Positions 56,621-64,000 of a stretch of DNA of 64,000 nt are shown piece by piece. This stretch comes from Paenibacillus swuensis. GTDB taxonomy: Bacteria > Bacillota > Bacilli > Paenibacillales > DY6. Position 1 is the first letter of the stretch; every line of letters begins with the position of its first letter. Location of the stretch: positions 3,190,501 to 3,254,500 of the forward strand of contig NZ_CP011388.1 in the NCBI RefSeq assembly GCF_001644605.1, read 5' to 3'. Made by a program: the position numbers and the translations under genes. Under the pieces are notes generated by a model. That model saw nothing but the letters and a program-made list of their open reading frames with translations. It made no database searches and had not been told where the DNA came from.

Positions 56621-58179
56621 GAAACGGTCGGATTCGAATCGTATATCTGCCGTTGGATGAACGGCCTTGCAATGTGGACGTCGTGGAAGCCATTGCGCGT
56701 TCGTCCGGCGAGGTGGAGCTGATCTTACCGGATCGGCACCTGCTCGGCTACAAGAAGCGGCCCGCCGACACGGAACGTCTGTGGTTATGGCTGCTGGACT
56801 CGCTTCCCGGGGCGGACGCGATGATTCTAAGCGCAGACATGCTGATTTATGGCGGATTGTTGCCCTCCCGGGTGCATGTACTGCAGCCCTCCGTACCCGC
56901 CCTGTGGGAGGAGAGGCTTCGCGCGCTGCGCTCTTCCTATCCGCAGTTGCCCATCTATGCGTTCAATCTTATTATGCGCACACCCCGTTACAGCTCTTCC
57001 GACGAGGAACCCGATTACTACGAGGATTGGGGCAGGGAACTGTTCACGCGGGCTTACCTGCATGACAAGGGCGAGCGCGAGTCGTTGTCGGAGACGGAGA
57101 CGGAGGAGCTGAACGTGCTGCATTCCAGGCTTCCGGCGGAGCATATCCAGGATTATGAGCGGCGGCGAGCCTTTAATGTCGATATCAATCTGATGATGCT
57201 GGAGCTGGTGAAAGAAGGAGTAATAACCTTTCTGGCCATCCCGCAGGACGACAGCGCGGAATTCGGCTATACGGCGAGGGATCAGCAGCAGGTGGTGAAG
57301 TTGCGGGAAGCGCTGCGGCTTCAGCGCCGCGTGCACATGTATCCGGGCGCGGATGAAGCGGGAGCGACGCTGCTGGCGCGCGCCTACAACGCCGTGAAGG
57401 GCCAAAAACCCCGCATCTATACCTTCTGGAGCGGAACGCTCGGCCCTCAGCTGATTCCTTTGTACGAGGACCGCCCGTTCGCCGAGAGTCTGAAAGCCCA
57501 TGCCCTTGCGGCGGGCTGTCAATTAACCGATCGGGCAGAGGAGGCGGATCTGGTACTCGCCTATAACGTACCGGGGCGAATCATGCAGGAATCGTGGGAA
57601 CAAGACCGGAAAGATCTTACGTACGCAAGCTTTCGCCATATGCTCTCGTTTGTGGAGCGGATCCGCGATTTCATGGAAGCGGACAAACCGGTCGTCATTG
57701 CTGATTCAGCCTTCGCGAACGGAGGCGACCGCGAGCTGATTCAGTGTCTTGATGAAGAGCGAATGCTTGATCGGCTGCTGTCCTACAAGGGCTGGAACAC
57801 GAACTGCAACACACTGGGGACAACACTCAGCCAAGGGGTGCTCGGTTTGAAGGGTGAGACGGCTGTCATTCAGGAAAATCTGATCTATCACCTGCTGGAT
57901 GATTATATTTATCAAGCGGAAGTACGTTCGGCTATCGTTTCCACGTTCTTGCCTGCGCATGAGCTCACCTATTTCGATCTCAAGGATTGTGCGGAAGCGG
58001 TCAATGAGGAGCGCGACCGCCTCATTCGGGAAAGGTACGACGCATTAATTTTACACAGCTTTAAGCATTTAAGTTTAACAGCCGTCGGCAGCTTCGCGCC
58101 ATGGAACCGGATGTTCGAATGCGGCTTGACGTTACAATTCAGGCAGACAGAGGAGGGGCAACATGCTGGTGGACATTAA
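56617..58179 (+). CDS. DUF4127 family protein
   Basis: 520 residues, matching the uncharacterised DUF4127 family (IVYLPLDERPCNVDVVEAIA, ILSADMLIYGGLLPSR, DDSAEFGYTARDQQ, GADEAGATLLAR, WNTNCNTLGTTLSQG). It is soluble with many conserved acidic and histidine residues, consistent with an enzyme. Both ends overlap neighbours (4 nt with the ROK-RpiR gene, 17 nt with nanE), so its product is needed together with the mannosidase and NanE. A role in processing the imported glycan is inferred from this context only. Confidence 0.82.
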   Translation: MRNGRIRIVYLPLDERPCNVDVVEAIARSSGEVELILPDRHLLGYKKRPADTERLWLWLLDSLPGADAMILSADMLIYGGLLPSRVHVLQPSVPALWEERLRALRSSYPQLPIYAFNLIMRTPRYSSSDEEPDYYEDWGRELFTRAYLHDKGERESLSETETEELNVLHSRLPAEHIQDYERRRAFNVDINLMMLELVKEGVITFLAIPQDDSAEFGYTARDQQQVVKLREALRLQRRVHMYPGADEAGATLLARAYNAVKGQKPRIYTFWSGTLGPQLIPLYEDRPFAESLKAHALAAGCQLTDRAEEADLVLAYNVPGRIMQESWEQDRKDLTYASFRHMLSFVERIRDFMEADKPVVIADSAFANGGDRELIQCLDEERMLDRLLSYKGWNTNCNTLGTTLSQGVLGLKGETAVIQENLIYHLLDDYIYQAEVRSAIVSTFLPAHELTYFDLKDCAEAVNEERDRLIRERYDALILHSFKHLSLTAVGSFAPWNRMFECGLTLQFRQTEEGQHAGGH

Positions 58180-58852
58180 AGGACGACTTGTCGTTTCTTG
58201 CCAAGCGCTTAGCGACGAGCCGTTGCACGGATCGGAAATCATGAAAAGGATGGCGGACGCCGCGATGCGCGGCGGCGCAGCCGCTATTCGCGCAAATGGG
58301 GTCGAGGACGTTGCTGCGATTAAGAGCTATGTCGATCTCCCCGTTATCGGTTTGATTAAACGGGACTACCCCGATTCGGAAGTTTATATTACACCCACGC
58401 TCATTGAAGTGGAGCAACTCATCGGAGCGGGCGCGGATATGATTGCTCTGGACGCGACGAATCGGACGCGCCCGGGCGGGGTGCGGTTGTCGGATATGAT
58501 GCGGGACATCCGGGCGGCGTATCCCTCGATGCAATGGATGGCCGATTGCTCCACGCTGGAGGAATGTGTGCAGGCCGAGAAGCTGGGTTTCGACTGCATA
58601 GGCACGACGATGCACGGCTATACCGCCGCTACGGCGGGCAAGAAGCTGTATGAAGCTGATTTCAGTTTTTTGCGGGCTGTAGTTCGTGAGGTGGCCGCGC
58701 CTGTACTGGCCGAAGGAAACATCCTGACGCCGGAGATGGCCGCCCATGCGCTTGACGCCGGCGCGCACGCGGTCGTAGTCGGCGGGGCGATTACACGTCC
58801 CCAACAAATTACCGAACGGTTCGCCGAAGCTATTCGTTCCGTTCGCGCCTGA
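58163..58852 (+). CDS. nanE: N-acetylmannosamine-6-phosphate 2-epimerase
   Basis: Converts ManNAc-6-P to GlcNAc-6-P. 229 residues; the catalytic lysine is K66 in GLIKRDYP, the same number as in the Clostridium perfringens enzyme, with AEGNI (183-187) and VVVGGAITRPQQIT forming the phosphate site at the barrel end. It starts inside the DUF4127 gene behind GAGGGG. No nanA (sialate lyase) or nanK gene is in the window; the ROK domain of the fusion protein could supply the kinase. Last gene of the operon. Confidence 0.92.
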   Translation: MLVDIKGRLVVSCQALSDEPLHGSEIMKRMADAAMRGGAAAIRANGVEDVAAIKSYVDLPVIGLIKRDYPDSEVYITPTLIEVEQLIGAGADMIALDATNRTRPGGVRLSDMMRDIRAAYPSMQWMADCSTLEECVQAEKLGFDCIGTTMHGYTAATAGKKLYEADFSFLRAVVREVAAPVLAEGNILTPEMAAHALDAGAHAVVVGGAITRPQQITERFAEAIRSVRA

Positions 58853-58941
58853 ACGGCGGAACCGTATGTACAAGTCTCGGCATTAGCCTCGTTAGTTATG
58901 GTATGCTCATAAATATAACGATCATGAAGGGAGGAATTTCT

Positions 58942-59445
58942 GTGGAAATCAGGATATTGACTCCAGCGGATGCAGAGGCCTTCTGGCCTCTGCGTCTTCG
59001 CGCGCTCAAAGAACATCCGACAGCATTTCTCACGTCTTATGAGGAGAACAAAGATATCAGACCGGAGGACATGGCGCAACGTTTGGAGCAGACGGATTCC
59101 AATGTGGTCATTGGAACTTTGGATACTGCAGGTGATCTTGTCGGCATCGTAGGATGTATTCGCGAACCTCGTCCCAAAATCAATCATCGAGCGGTAATCT
59201 GGGGAATGTATGTAAGTTCGGAGGCGCAATCCGGCGGGATCGGCTTCAGGCTGTTGAGTGAAGCAATCCGTCAAGTACGCTTATGGGAAGGCGTAACTCA
59301 AATGCAGCTTTCCGTCATTCTGCCGAATCCAGCCGCTCAGAGGTTATATGACCGACTTGGATTTACGCCCTACGGAATTCACGCCAAAGCATTGCAATAT
59401 CATGGGGTAATGTATGATGAGGAGCTCCGTCTCCTGGAATTATGA
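58942..59445 (+). CDS. GNAT-family N-acetyltransferase
   Basis: 167 residues from GTG 58942, six bases after GGGAGGA. GNAT fold: EIRILTPADAEAFWPLRLRAL, the acetyl-CoA loop region WGMYVSSEAQSGGIGFRLL (a QSGGIG version of the usual QxxGxG) and LSVILPNPAAQRLYDRLGFTPYG. Substrate unknown. An in-frame ATG at 58903 lacks an SD. It stands after nanE but looks like a separate unit. Confidence 0.87.
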   Translation: MEIRILTPADAEAFWPLRLRALKEHPTAFLTSYEENKDIRPEDMAQRLEQTDSNVVIGTLDTAGDLVGIVGCIREPRPKINHRAVIWGMYVSSEAQSGGIGFRLLSEAIRQVRLWEGVTQMQLSVILPNPAAQRLYDRLGFTPYGIHAKALQYHGVMYDEELRLLEL

Positions 59446-59516
59446 AAAACAGTGAGAGAAAGAGAGAACAAAAGAATATTAGAGAAAATTAAGGATTTAC
59501 ATCGCAAAACGGATCT

Positions 59517-59680
59517 GTGCAAACGTTTTAACAAACGGAATCCTGTTGTACTATTATTTTAAGAAATTAAAACGCTTTCTTTTAAACATTTGGAGAATGA
59601 AAGCGGATACTTTATTGCTTCAGAATGAAAATTGCATCGGTTTGTATTTTTTTTAAGAATTTGTACAAACGTTTGCACAA
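59517..59680 (+). promoter_or_regulatory. Control region of the maltodextrin-type ABC operon
   Basis: The 323-bp gene-free stretch before the binding-protein gene holds a promoter candidate TTAACA (59528-59533), 18 bp, TATTAT (59552-59557). Operator 1, GTGCAAACGTTTTAAC (59517-59532), overlaps the -35; operator 2, TTGTACAAAC plus GTTTGCACAA (59661-59680), is a 20-bp dyad with one mismatched pair. Both share CAAACGTTT, typical of LacI-family sites, 146 bp centre to centre, compatible with looping by the LacI protein encoded at 63,511. Two imperfect catabolite-response (cre) candidates lie at 59567-59580 (reverse strand) and 59598-59611. Confidence 0.68.
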
Positions 59681-59768
59681 ATTACGATGATGAGCAATTA
59701 AAACATCCCTTTATTCTCACCATGTTCAGAGAAGCAATGAAGCACACAATTTGAAGGGTGGTACGGAT

Positions 59769-61079
59769 ATGAAATTTAGAAAGAGTTTGGTCTTGTTGAT
59801 GGCAGTCATTATGGTGTTCACCTTAGCCGCTTGCGGCGGGGGGGCTAACAACGCCGCTAACACCAATAATGCTCCCGCTAACGGAGCTGAGGGAACAAAC
59901 GCCGGGAATGAAGCGGCGACGGAAGAAGAATTTAAACCGGAAGAAGGCGCTAAGCTGGTCGTTTGGGACGGCGGCGAACAGAAACCTTTCATTGAGGAAG
60001 TAGGAAAGGCGTTTCAGGAGAAATACGGCGTAGAAGTAACATTTACCGAAGTGGGCGCGGATAAATCCGTGGAGCGCATCATTACAGACGGTCCTGCGGG
60101 CGTAGGGGCGGACGTTTTCGTGGCGGTTCATGACAGAACGGGTTCAGCCGTATCGTCAGGGGTAGTTCTTCCGAACGACCAATTCGAAGAAGAGACGAAA
60201 GCCGCGGCATTCGAAACAGCGATTCAAGCCGTTTCCAATGACGGAATCCTGTATGGTTATCCTAAATCCGTTGAAACCACGGCTGTCTTCTTTAACAAAG
60301 ATTTAATCCCTAACGTACCTGCAACATGGGACGAAGTGGTTAAATTCGCGGGAACGTTCAATGATACCAAAGCGAATAAGTTTGCCTACATGTGGGATAC
60401 AGGAAGCTCTTACTGGGGTTACGGTTTCTTCGGCGGGTACGGTTCCTATGTATTCGGTAAAGAGGGAACGGACCCGACAGACATCGGTTTGAATAATGAA
60501 GCAGGGATTGAAGCTGCAAAGTTCATTCAAAGCCTGACTTCCATTATTCCTTTGAAATCCGCGGATATTAACGGTGACATTCGTAAATCTTTGTTCACAA
60601 GCAATAAACTGGCTATGAATGTAAGCGGACCATGGGATTCCACTTCATTTAAGGAAGGTGTGAAGAATTTGGGTGTCGCGCCTTATCCTAAACTTCCGAA
60701 CGGGGAACAAATGAAACCGTTCTCAGGCGTTAAGGCGTACTTTGTCAACGCCTATACCAAATACCCGAACGCTGCGAAAATGTTTGCCAGCTTCGCTTCT
60801 TCCGCAGAATACCAGAAGCGCAATTACGTATTGACTGGATTATTGCCATCCAACAAGAGTCTTGCCGAAGATGCGGATATTAAGAATGATCCGATTGCTT
60901 CCGGCTTCCTGGCTCAATTCGCCAACTCGGTACCGATGCCTTCCATCCCGGAAATGGCTCAATACTGGGCGCCGATGGATGCCGCTTTAGCTTCCTTGTG
61001 GAATGACAAAACGGATCCGAAGAAAGCGATGGACAACGCGGTGCAACAGATGAAAGATAATATCTCTACAGGTCAATAA
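59769..61079 (+). CDS. Maltose/maltodextrin-type ABC substrate-binding lipoprotein
   Basis: 436 residues from ATG 59769 (GAAGGGTGG upstream). Signal peptide with lipobox LAAC, an Ala/Asn-rich linker, then a MalE/MdxE-like domain: KLVVWDGGEQKPFIEEVGKA, GPAGVGADVFVAVHDRTG, GYPKSVETTAVFFNKDLI, SGPWDSTSFKEG, MPSIPEMAQYWAPMDAAL. These follow maltodextrin-binding proteins closely. Head of a three-gene importer operon without its own ATPase or a hydrolase; a hairpin follows the gene. Confidence 0.9.
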   Translation: MKFRKSLVLLMAVIMVFTLAACGGGANNAANTNNAPANGAEGTNAGNEAATEEEFKPEEGAKLVVWDGGEQKPFIEEVGKAFQEKYGVEVTFTEVGADKSVERIITDGPAGVGADVFVAVHDRTGSAVSSGVVLPNDQFEEETKAAAFETAIQAVSNDGILYGYPKSVETTAVFFNKDLIPNVPATWDEVVKFAGTFNDTKANKFAYMWDTGSSYWGYGFFGGYGSYVFGKEGTDPTDIGLNNEAGIEAAKFIQSLTSIIPLKSADINGDIRKSLFTSNKLAMNVSGPWDSTSFKEGVKNLGVAPYPKLPNGEQMKPFSGVKAYFVNAYTKYPNAAKMFASFASSAEYQKRNYVLTGLLPSNKSLAEDADIKNDPIASGFLAQFANSVPMPSIPEMAQYWAPMDAALASLWNDKTDPKKAMDNAVQQMKDNISTGQ

Positions 61080-61100
61080 AATAGTCATATCGTTGTCATA

Positions 61101-61128
61101 GTCACCCGTCTGAGGTTAGGCGGGTGAC
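61101..61128 (+). other. Intercistronic hairpin after the maltodextrin-binding gene
   Basis: GTCACCCG (61101-61108) pairs with CGGGTGAC (61121-61128), with no T-run behind it. As in other binding-protein operons it may protect the upstream mRNA and lower permease expression. Confidence 0.65.
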
Positions 61129-61159
61129 TTGCGCGATCGGAAAGGAGCTGTGGAGAGGT

Positions 61160-62512
61160 ATGGATCTGCAGAAACAAACAGTAAACGCCGGAGTGCCCTT
61201 AGCCGGTAAAGCAAAGACTGCTGCACTTTTATCTGTGCTGAGTATGGGTTTGGGTCAAATCTATAACCGTCAATACGCGAAAGGGATCCTGTTTTTGACT
61301 GTGCAATGTATATACATCTACTACATTGTCACCTCGCTCGCAGGCAACCTGGTTGGGTTGGTTACTTTAGGAGATACGCCTACCAAGCTCAAGAAGGTCG
61401 GTAAGCTTTATAAGAACGTGGCCGGAGACCATTCCATCTTCATGATGATTTACGGTTTAGTCGCGCTCTTATTTATTGTGATATTAATTTCGCTATATGT
61501 GTATAACGTAAGGGATGCTTACCGCAACGGATTAGTCCGGGAACAAGGGAAGCGGACAAGATCGTTTCTTGAGTCCTATTCCCATGTGACACAGAACAGT
61601 TTCCCTGTGATTTTATTGTCTTTACCGATGCTTGGTGTCATGTTCTTTACGGTACTGCCGATATTGTTTATGGTGTTGATGGCGTTTACCAACTATTCGG
61701 CTCCGGATCATATTCCGGCCAAAAACCTGGTCGACTGGGTAGGCTTTGAAACGTTCCATAATTTGTTTTATTTAAAACAATGGGCTTCCACTTTTTACGG
61801 AGTGTTGACATGGACCATTATCTGGGCCGTTACCGCAACCTTAACCTGTTACTTCGGCGGAATTTTCGTTGCCCTGCTTATTCAACAGAAAGGGATTAAG
61901 ATGAAATCGCTATGGCGGAGCCTGTTCATTATTCCTTACGCCATTCCTCAATTTATCTCGTTCCTGATCATGCGGAATCTGTTGAATTATCAATTCGGCC
62001 CTGTGAATCAATATTTCAGGTACTTCGGGTTGGAAGGACTGCCGTGGCTTAACGATCCTTTTTGGGCCAAAGTGACTGTAATCCTGGTGAACATGTGGGT
62101 GGGAATTCCGGTATCCATGGTGTTGGTGTTAGGCATTTTGACGACGATTCCAAAAGATTTATATGAAGCCGCAGAGATGGACGGCGCCTCGAATCTTCAA
62201 AAATTCCGAAACATCACGTTTCCGTTCATCCTGTTCTCGACAGCTCCGATTCTGATCATGCAATTCGCGGGCAATATCAACAACTTTAATGTTATCTACC
62301 TGTTGACCAAGGGCTTGCCGGCTAACGGCGATTATGCCTTTGCGGGCAGCACCGATTTGTTAGTCACCTGGCTATATAAGCTGACGTTGGATAATCAACG
62401 CTATAATTTCGCTTCGGCCATCGGCATCATCATCTTTATCATTATTGCGGCGTTCTCTCTGTGGAACTATCGCAGATCCCGTTCGTTTAAAGAGGAGGAT
62501 ATGGTCCAATGA
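61160..62512 (+). CDS. Maltodextrin-type ABC permease (MalF) with N-terminal extension
   Basis: 450 residues from ATG 61160, after AAAGGAGCTGTGGAGAGG. Residues about 15-140 form an extra membrane region (ALLSVLSMGLGQIYNRQYAK, a TM2-like pattern, and LVALLFIVILISLYVYNVRDAY) not present in short UgpA-type permeases; from about 155 on the MalF core follows, with EAA loop YEAAEMDGASNLQKFRNITFPF. The stop overlaps the next permease start (ATGA). Forms the channel with the downstream MalG-like protein. Confidence 0.9.
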   Translation: MDLQKQTVNAGVPLAGKAKTAALLSVLSMGLGQIYNRQYAKGILFLTVQCIYIYYIVTSLAGNLVGLVTLGDTPTKLKKVGKLYKNVAGDHSIFMMIYGLVALLFIVILISLYVYNVRDAYRNGLVREQGKRTRSFLESYSHVTQNSFPVILLSLPMLGVMFFTVLPILFMVLMAFTNYSAPDHIPAKNLVDWVGFETFHNLFYLKQWASTFYGVLTWTIIWAVTATLTCYFGGIFVALLIQQKGIKMKSLWRSLFIIPYAIPQFISFLIMRNLLNYQFGPVNQYFRYFGLEGLPWLNDPFWAKVTVILVNMWVGIPVSMVLVLGILTTIPKDLYEAAEMDGASNLQKFRNITFPFILFSTAPILIMQFAGNINNFNVIYLLTKGLPANGDYAFAGSTDLLVTWLYKLTLDNQRYNFASAIGIIIFIIIAAFSLWNYRRSRSFKEEDMVQ

Positions 62513-63354
62513 CATCTGCCGGCAAAGTTATGAAGCTGACACTAAGCTATATTCTCCTCACGTTAATAGCTGTCGCGTGTCTCTATCCAGCACTATGGAT
62601 CATCATGTCTTCCTTCAAAGTGGGGGACTCGCTGTTCAGTGAAACCCTGATTCCTTCCGAGTTAACCCTTCAGCATTACAGGGATCTGTTCCTGGTGCAC
62701 TCGGACAAACAAATTCCATACGCCACCTGGTATTGGAACACGTTGAAGGTAGCTGTGATGAGCATGCTGCTGGGCACATTGTTTCAAATTATGACGGCTT
62801 ACGCGATCTCCCGATTCCGGTTTGCCGGACGCAAGACATTGATGTCCACCCTCTTGGTGCTGGGCATGTTCCCGGGATTCATGTCGATGATCGCGGTATA
62901 CATCATGCTGCTGCAATTGAATTTGTTAAATACACATTTCGCATTAATATTGGTGTATACGGCCGGTTCCGCCCTTCATATGTTTGTGGCCAAAGGATTT
63001 TTTGATACCATCCCGAAGAGTGTGGAGGAAGCCGCAAGAATGGACGGAGCCAGTCATACGACGATTTTCTGGCGCATCGTGCTCCCCTTGTCTAAGCCGA
63101 TCATCACTTATATTGCTTTAACTACGTTCTCCGGCGCATGGGTCGATTTCATTTTTGCTAAATTGATTTTACGCGCGCGGGAAAACTGGACTCTAGCAGT
63201 TGGCTTATTCGAACTGGTCGACAGTTATTCCAGCACAGAGTTCACTTTATTTGCCGCCGGAGCTGTGTTGGCAGCACTTCCGGTTGCAGCGCTCTTCATC
63301 TATTTGCAGCGTTTCCTGGTTGACGGGCTGACAGCAGGCGCAACGAAAGGGTAA
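62509..63354 (+). CDS. Maltodextrin-type ABC permease (MalG)
   Basis: 281 residues, six spans; EAA loop VEEAARMDGASHTTIFWRIVLP and C-terminal FLVDGLTAGATKG are characteristic of MalG/MdxG. Coupled to the MalF-like gene by a 4-nt overlap. The ATPase must be supplied from elsewhere. Confidence 0.92.
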   Translation: MTSAGKVMKLTLSYILLTLIAVACLYPALWIIMSSFKVGDSLFSETLIPSELTLQHYRDLFLVHSDKQIPYATWYWNTLKVAVMSMLLGTLFQIMTAYAISRFRFAGRKTLMSTLLVLGMFPGFMSMIAVYIMLLQLNLLNTHFALILVYTAGSALHMFVAKGFFDTIPKSVEEAARMDGASHTTIFWRIVLPLSKPIITYIALTTFSGAWVDFIFAKLILRARENWTLAVGLFELVDSYSSTEFTLFAAGAVLAALPVAALFIYLQRFLVDGLTAGATKG

Positions 63355-63368
63355 TAGTGTTCGTCCGT

Positions 63369-63418
63369 GGGGATCGGGCCTTCGAATCTTGAAGGAACGG
63401 TCTCCATTTACTTTTTTT
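63369..63418 (+). terminator. Probable terminator after the maltodextrin permease genes
   Basis: GGGGATCGGGCCTTC pairs imperfectly with GAAGGAACGGTCTCC around GAATCTT-type loop bases, and a seven-T run follows after ATTTAC. Confidence 0.6.
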
Positions 63419-63510
63419 GATAAAAAGTTATTTTACACGAAAGCCAATGTACGATAACATCAAGATTAATTTATACATAGGTTCGCATGTCGTTTTGGAG
63501 GTTAAGCAGG

Positions 63511-64000
63511 ATGTCCGTAACCATTAAAGATGTTGCCCGAATCGCAGGCGTTTCTCCTTCCACCGTTTCCAGAGTAATTTCAAATCATCCCCGCATCAGT
63601 CGGGCCACAGCGGACAAGGTGAGAAAAATTATGAGTGATCTGGATTATCACCCCAACATCATGGCGCAGAGCTTGGTGTCCAAGACAACGAATACAATCG
63701 CCATCATTTTGCCGCGTCCGGCTGAAGAGCTGTTTCTAAATTTGTTCTTCGCCGAAGTGATTCGCGGCATTGTTTCCCAAACTTCGAAGGCCGGTTACGA
63801 TTTGTTGATGACTTCAGGTTCTTCCCAGAGGGAAGAAGTGGAGGCGATTACCCGTCTTGTCCGGGGGCGTCGGATCGATGGTGTATTGTTGCTGCATTCC
63901 CGCAACAACGACCCGTTGATCGCGTTTCTTCGTGAAGAAAACTTTCCTTTTGTACTCATCGGCAGAAGCCCGGATGACCAGGAGGTCCTGTCTGTAGACA
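63511..64000 (+). CDS. LacI-family regulator, 3' end cut off by the window
   Basis: ATG 63511 behind TTGGAGG; 163 codons are present and the frame is still open at the window edge. HTH domain VTIKDVARIAGVSPSTVSRV, hinge NIMAQSLVSKT, then the start of the sugar-binding domain (IAIILPRPAEELFLNLFFAE, RIDGVLLLHSRNNDP). This resembles MalR-type maltose repressors, and its place after the maltodextrin importer supports that. The CAAACGTTT operators at 59.5-59.7 kb are its probable targets. Confidence 0.9.
   Translation, partial: MSVTIKDVARIAGVSPSTVSRVISNHPRISRATADKVRKIMSDLDYHPNIMAQSLVSKTTNTIAIILPRPAEELFLNLFFAEVIRGIVSQTSKAGYDLLMTSGSSQREEVEAITRLVRGRRIDGVLLLHSRNNDPLIAFLREENFPFVLIGRSPDDQEVLSVD

Noticed and set aside
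56827-57522. 231-codon reverse-strand open frame opposite the DUF4127 gene
   Set aside because: Antisense shadow in G+C-rich coding DNA; the forward frame matches a protein family.
58139-58873. 244-codon reverse-strand open frame opposite nanE
   Set aside because: nanE is well supported with its catalytic lysine; the reverse frame has no family features or SD.

Overview
The window is chromosomal DNA of a spore-forming, low-to-moderate G+C Firmicute, most likely Paenibacillus or a close relative. The evidence is gene order like Bacillus around aspS/cymR/alaS, an intact pro-sigma-K gene, a spore-coat transglutaminase, a Paenibacillus-type DUF7667 protein, strong Shine-Dalgarno sites with frequent TTG/GTG starts, and large sugar-uptake clusters with AraC, LacI and TetR regulators. 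I see no prophage, insertion sequence, CRISPR array, rRNA or tRNA gene.

Bases 1-19,120 are housekeeping genes for translation, tRNA modification and sulfur use: hisS (5'-truncated), aspS, tcdA, rarA, an unknown cysteine-rich protein, mnmA (reverse strand), cymR, a cysteine desulfurase, a PRC-barrel protein, a zinc-ribbon protein, an AI-2E-type permease, alaS with a consensus promoter and T-box leader, yrzL/ireB, ruvX, two DUF1292 proteins, mltG and the two U32 proteins for tRNA hydroxylation. Compared with Bacillus, mnmA is inverted relative to cymR-desulfurase, and the tRNA methyltransferase gene yrrM/trmR is missing between mltG and yrrN.

Bases 19,120-34,140 are mixed: a chemoreceptor, a class B penicillin-binding protein, a second AI-2E permease, a NodB-YkoP type deacetylase, small unknowns, tgl, a TetR/MMPL divergent pair, sigK, and a glycosyltransferase-TetR operon. 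The promoter of that operon is bracketed by two matching GACA-N4-TGTC dyads.

Bases 34,140-64,000 are devoted to carbohydrates. Two secreted parallel beta-helix proteins (the second very large and ending in a dockerin-like module) are followed by an AraC-linked isomerase/oxidoreductase pair, a LacI-fucI-fucA L-fucose cluster, and msrA. Next comes an eight-gene operon (47.7-58.9 kb): an ABC importer without ATPase, an FAD oxidoreductase, a GH38 alpha-mannosidase, a single-chain ROK kinase-RpiR regulator, DUF4127 and nanE. It points to uptake and breakdown of a mannose/ManNAc-type glycan under feedback by a kinase fused to its own sugar-phosphate sensor. This is the most unusual system here. The window ends with a GNAT acetyltransferase and a maltodextrin-type ABC importer with its LacI regulator (3'-truncated) and two CAAACGTTT-centred operators.
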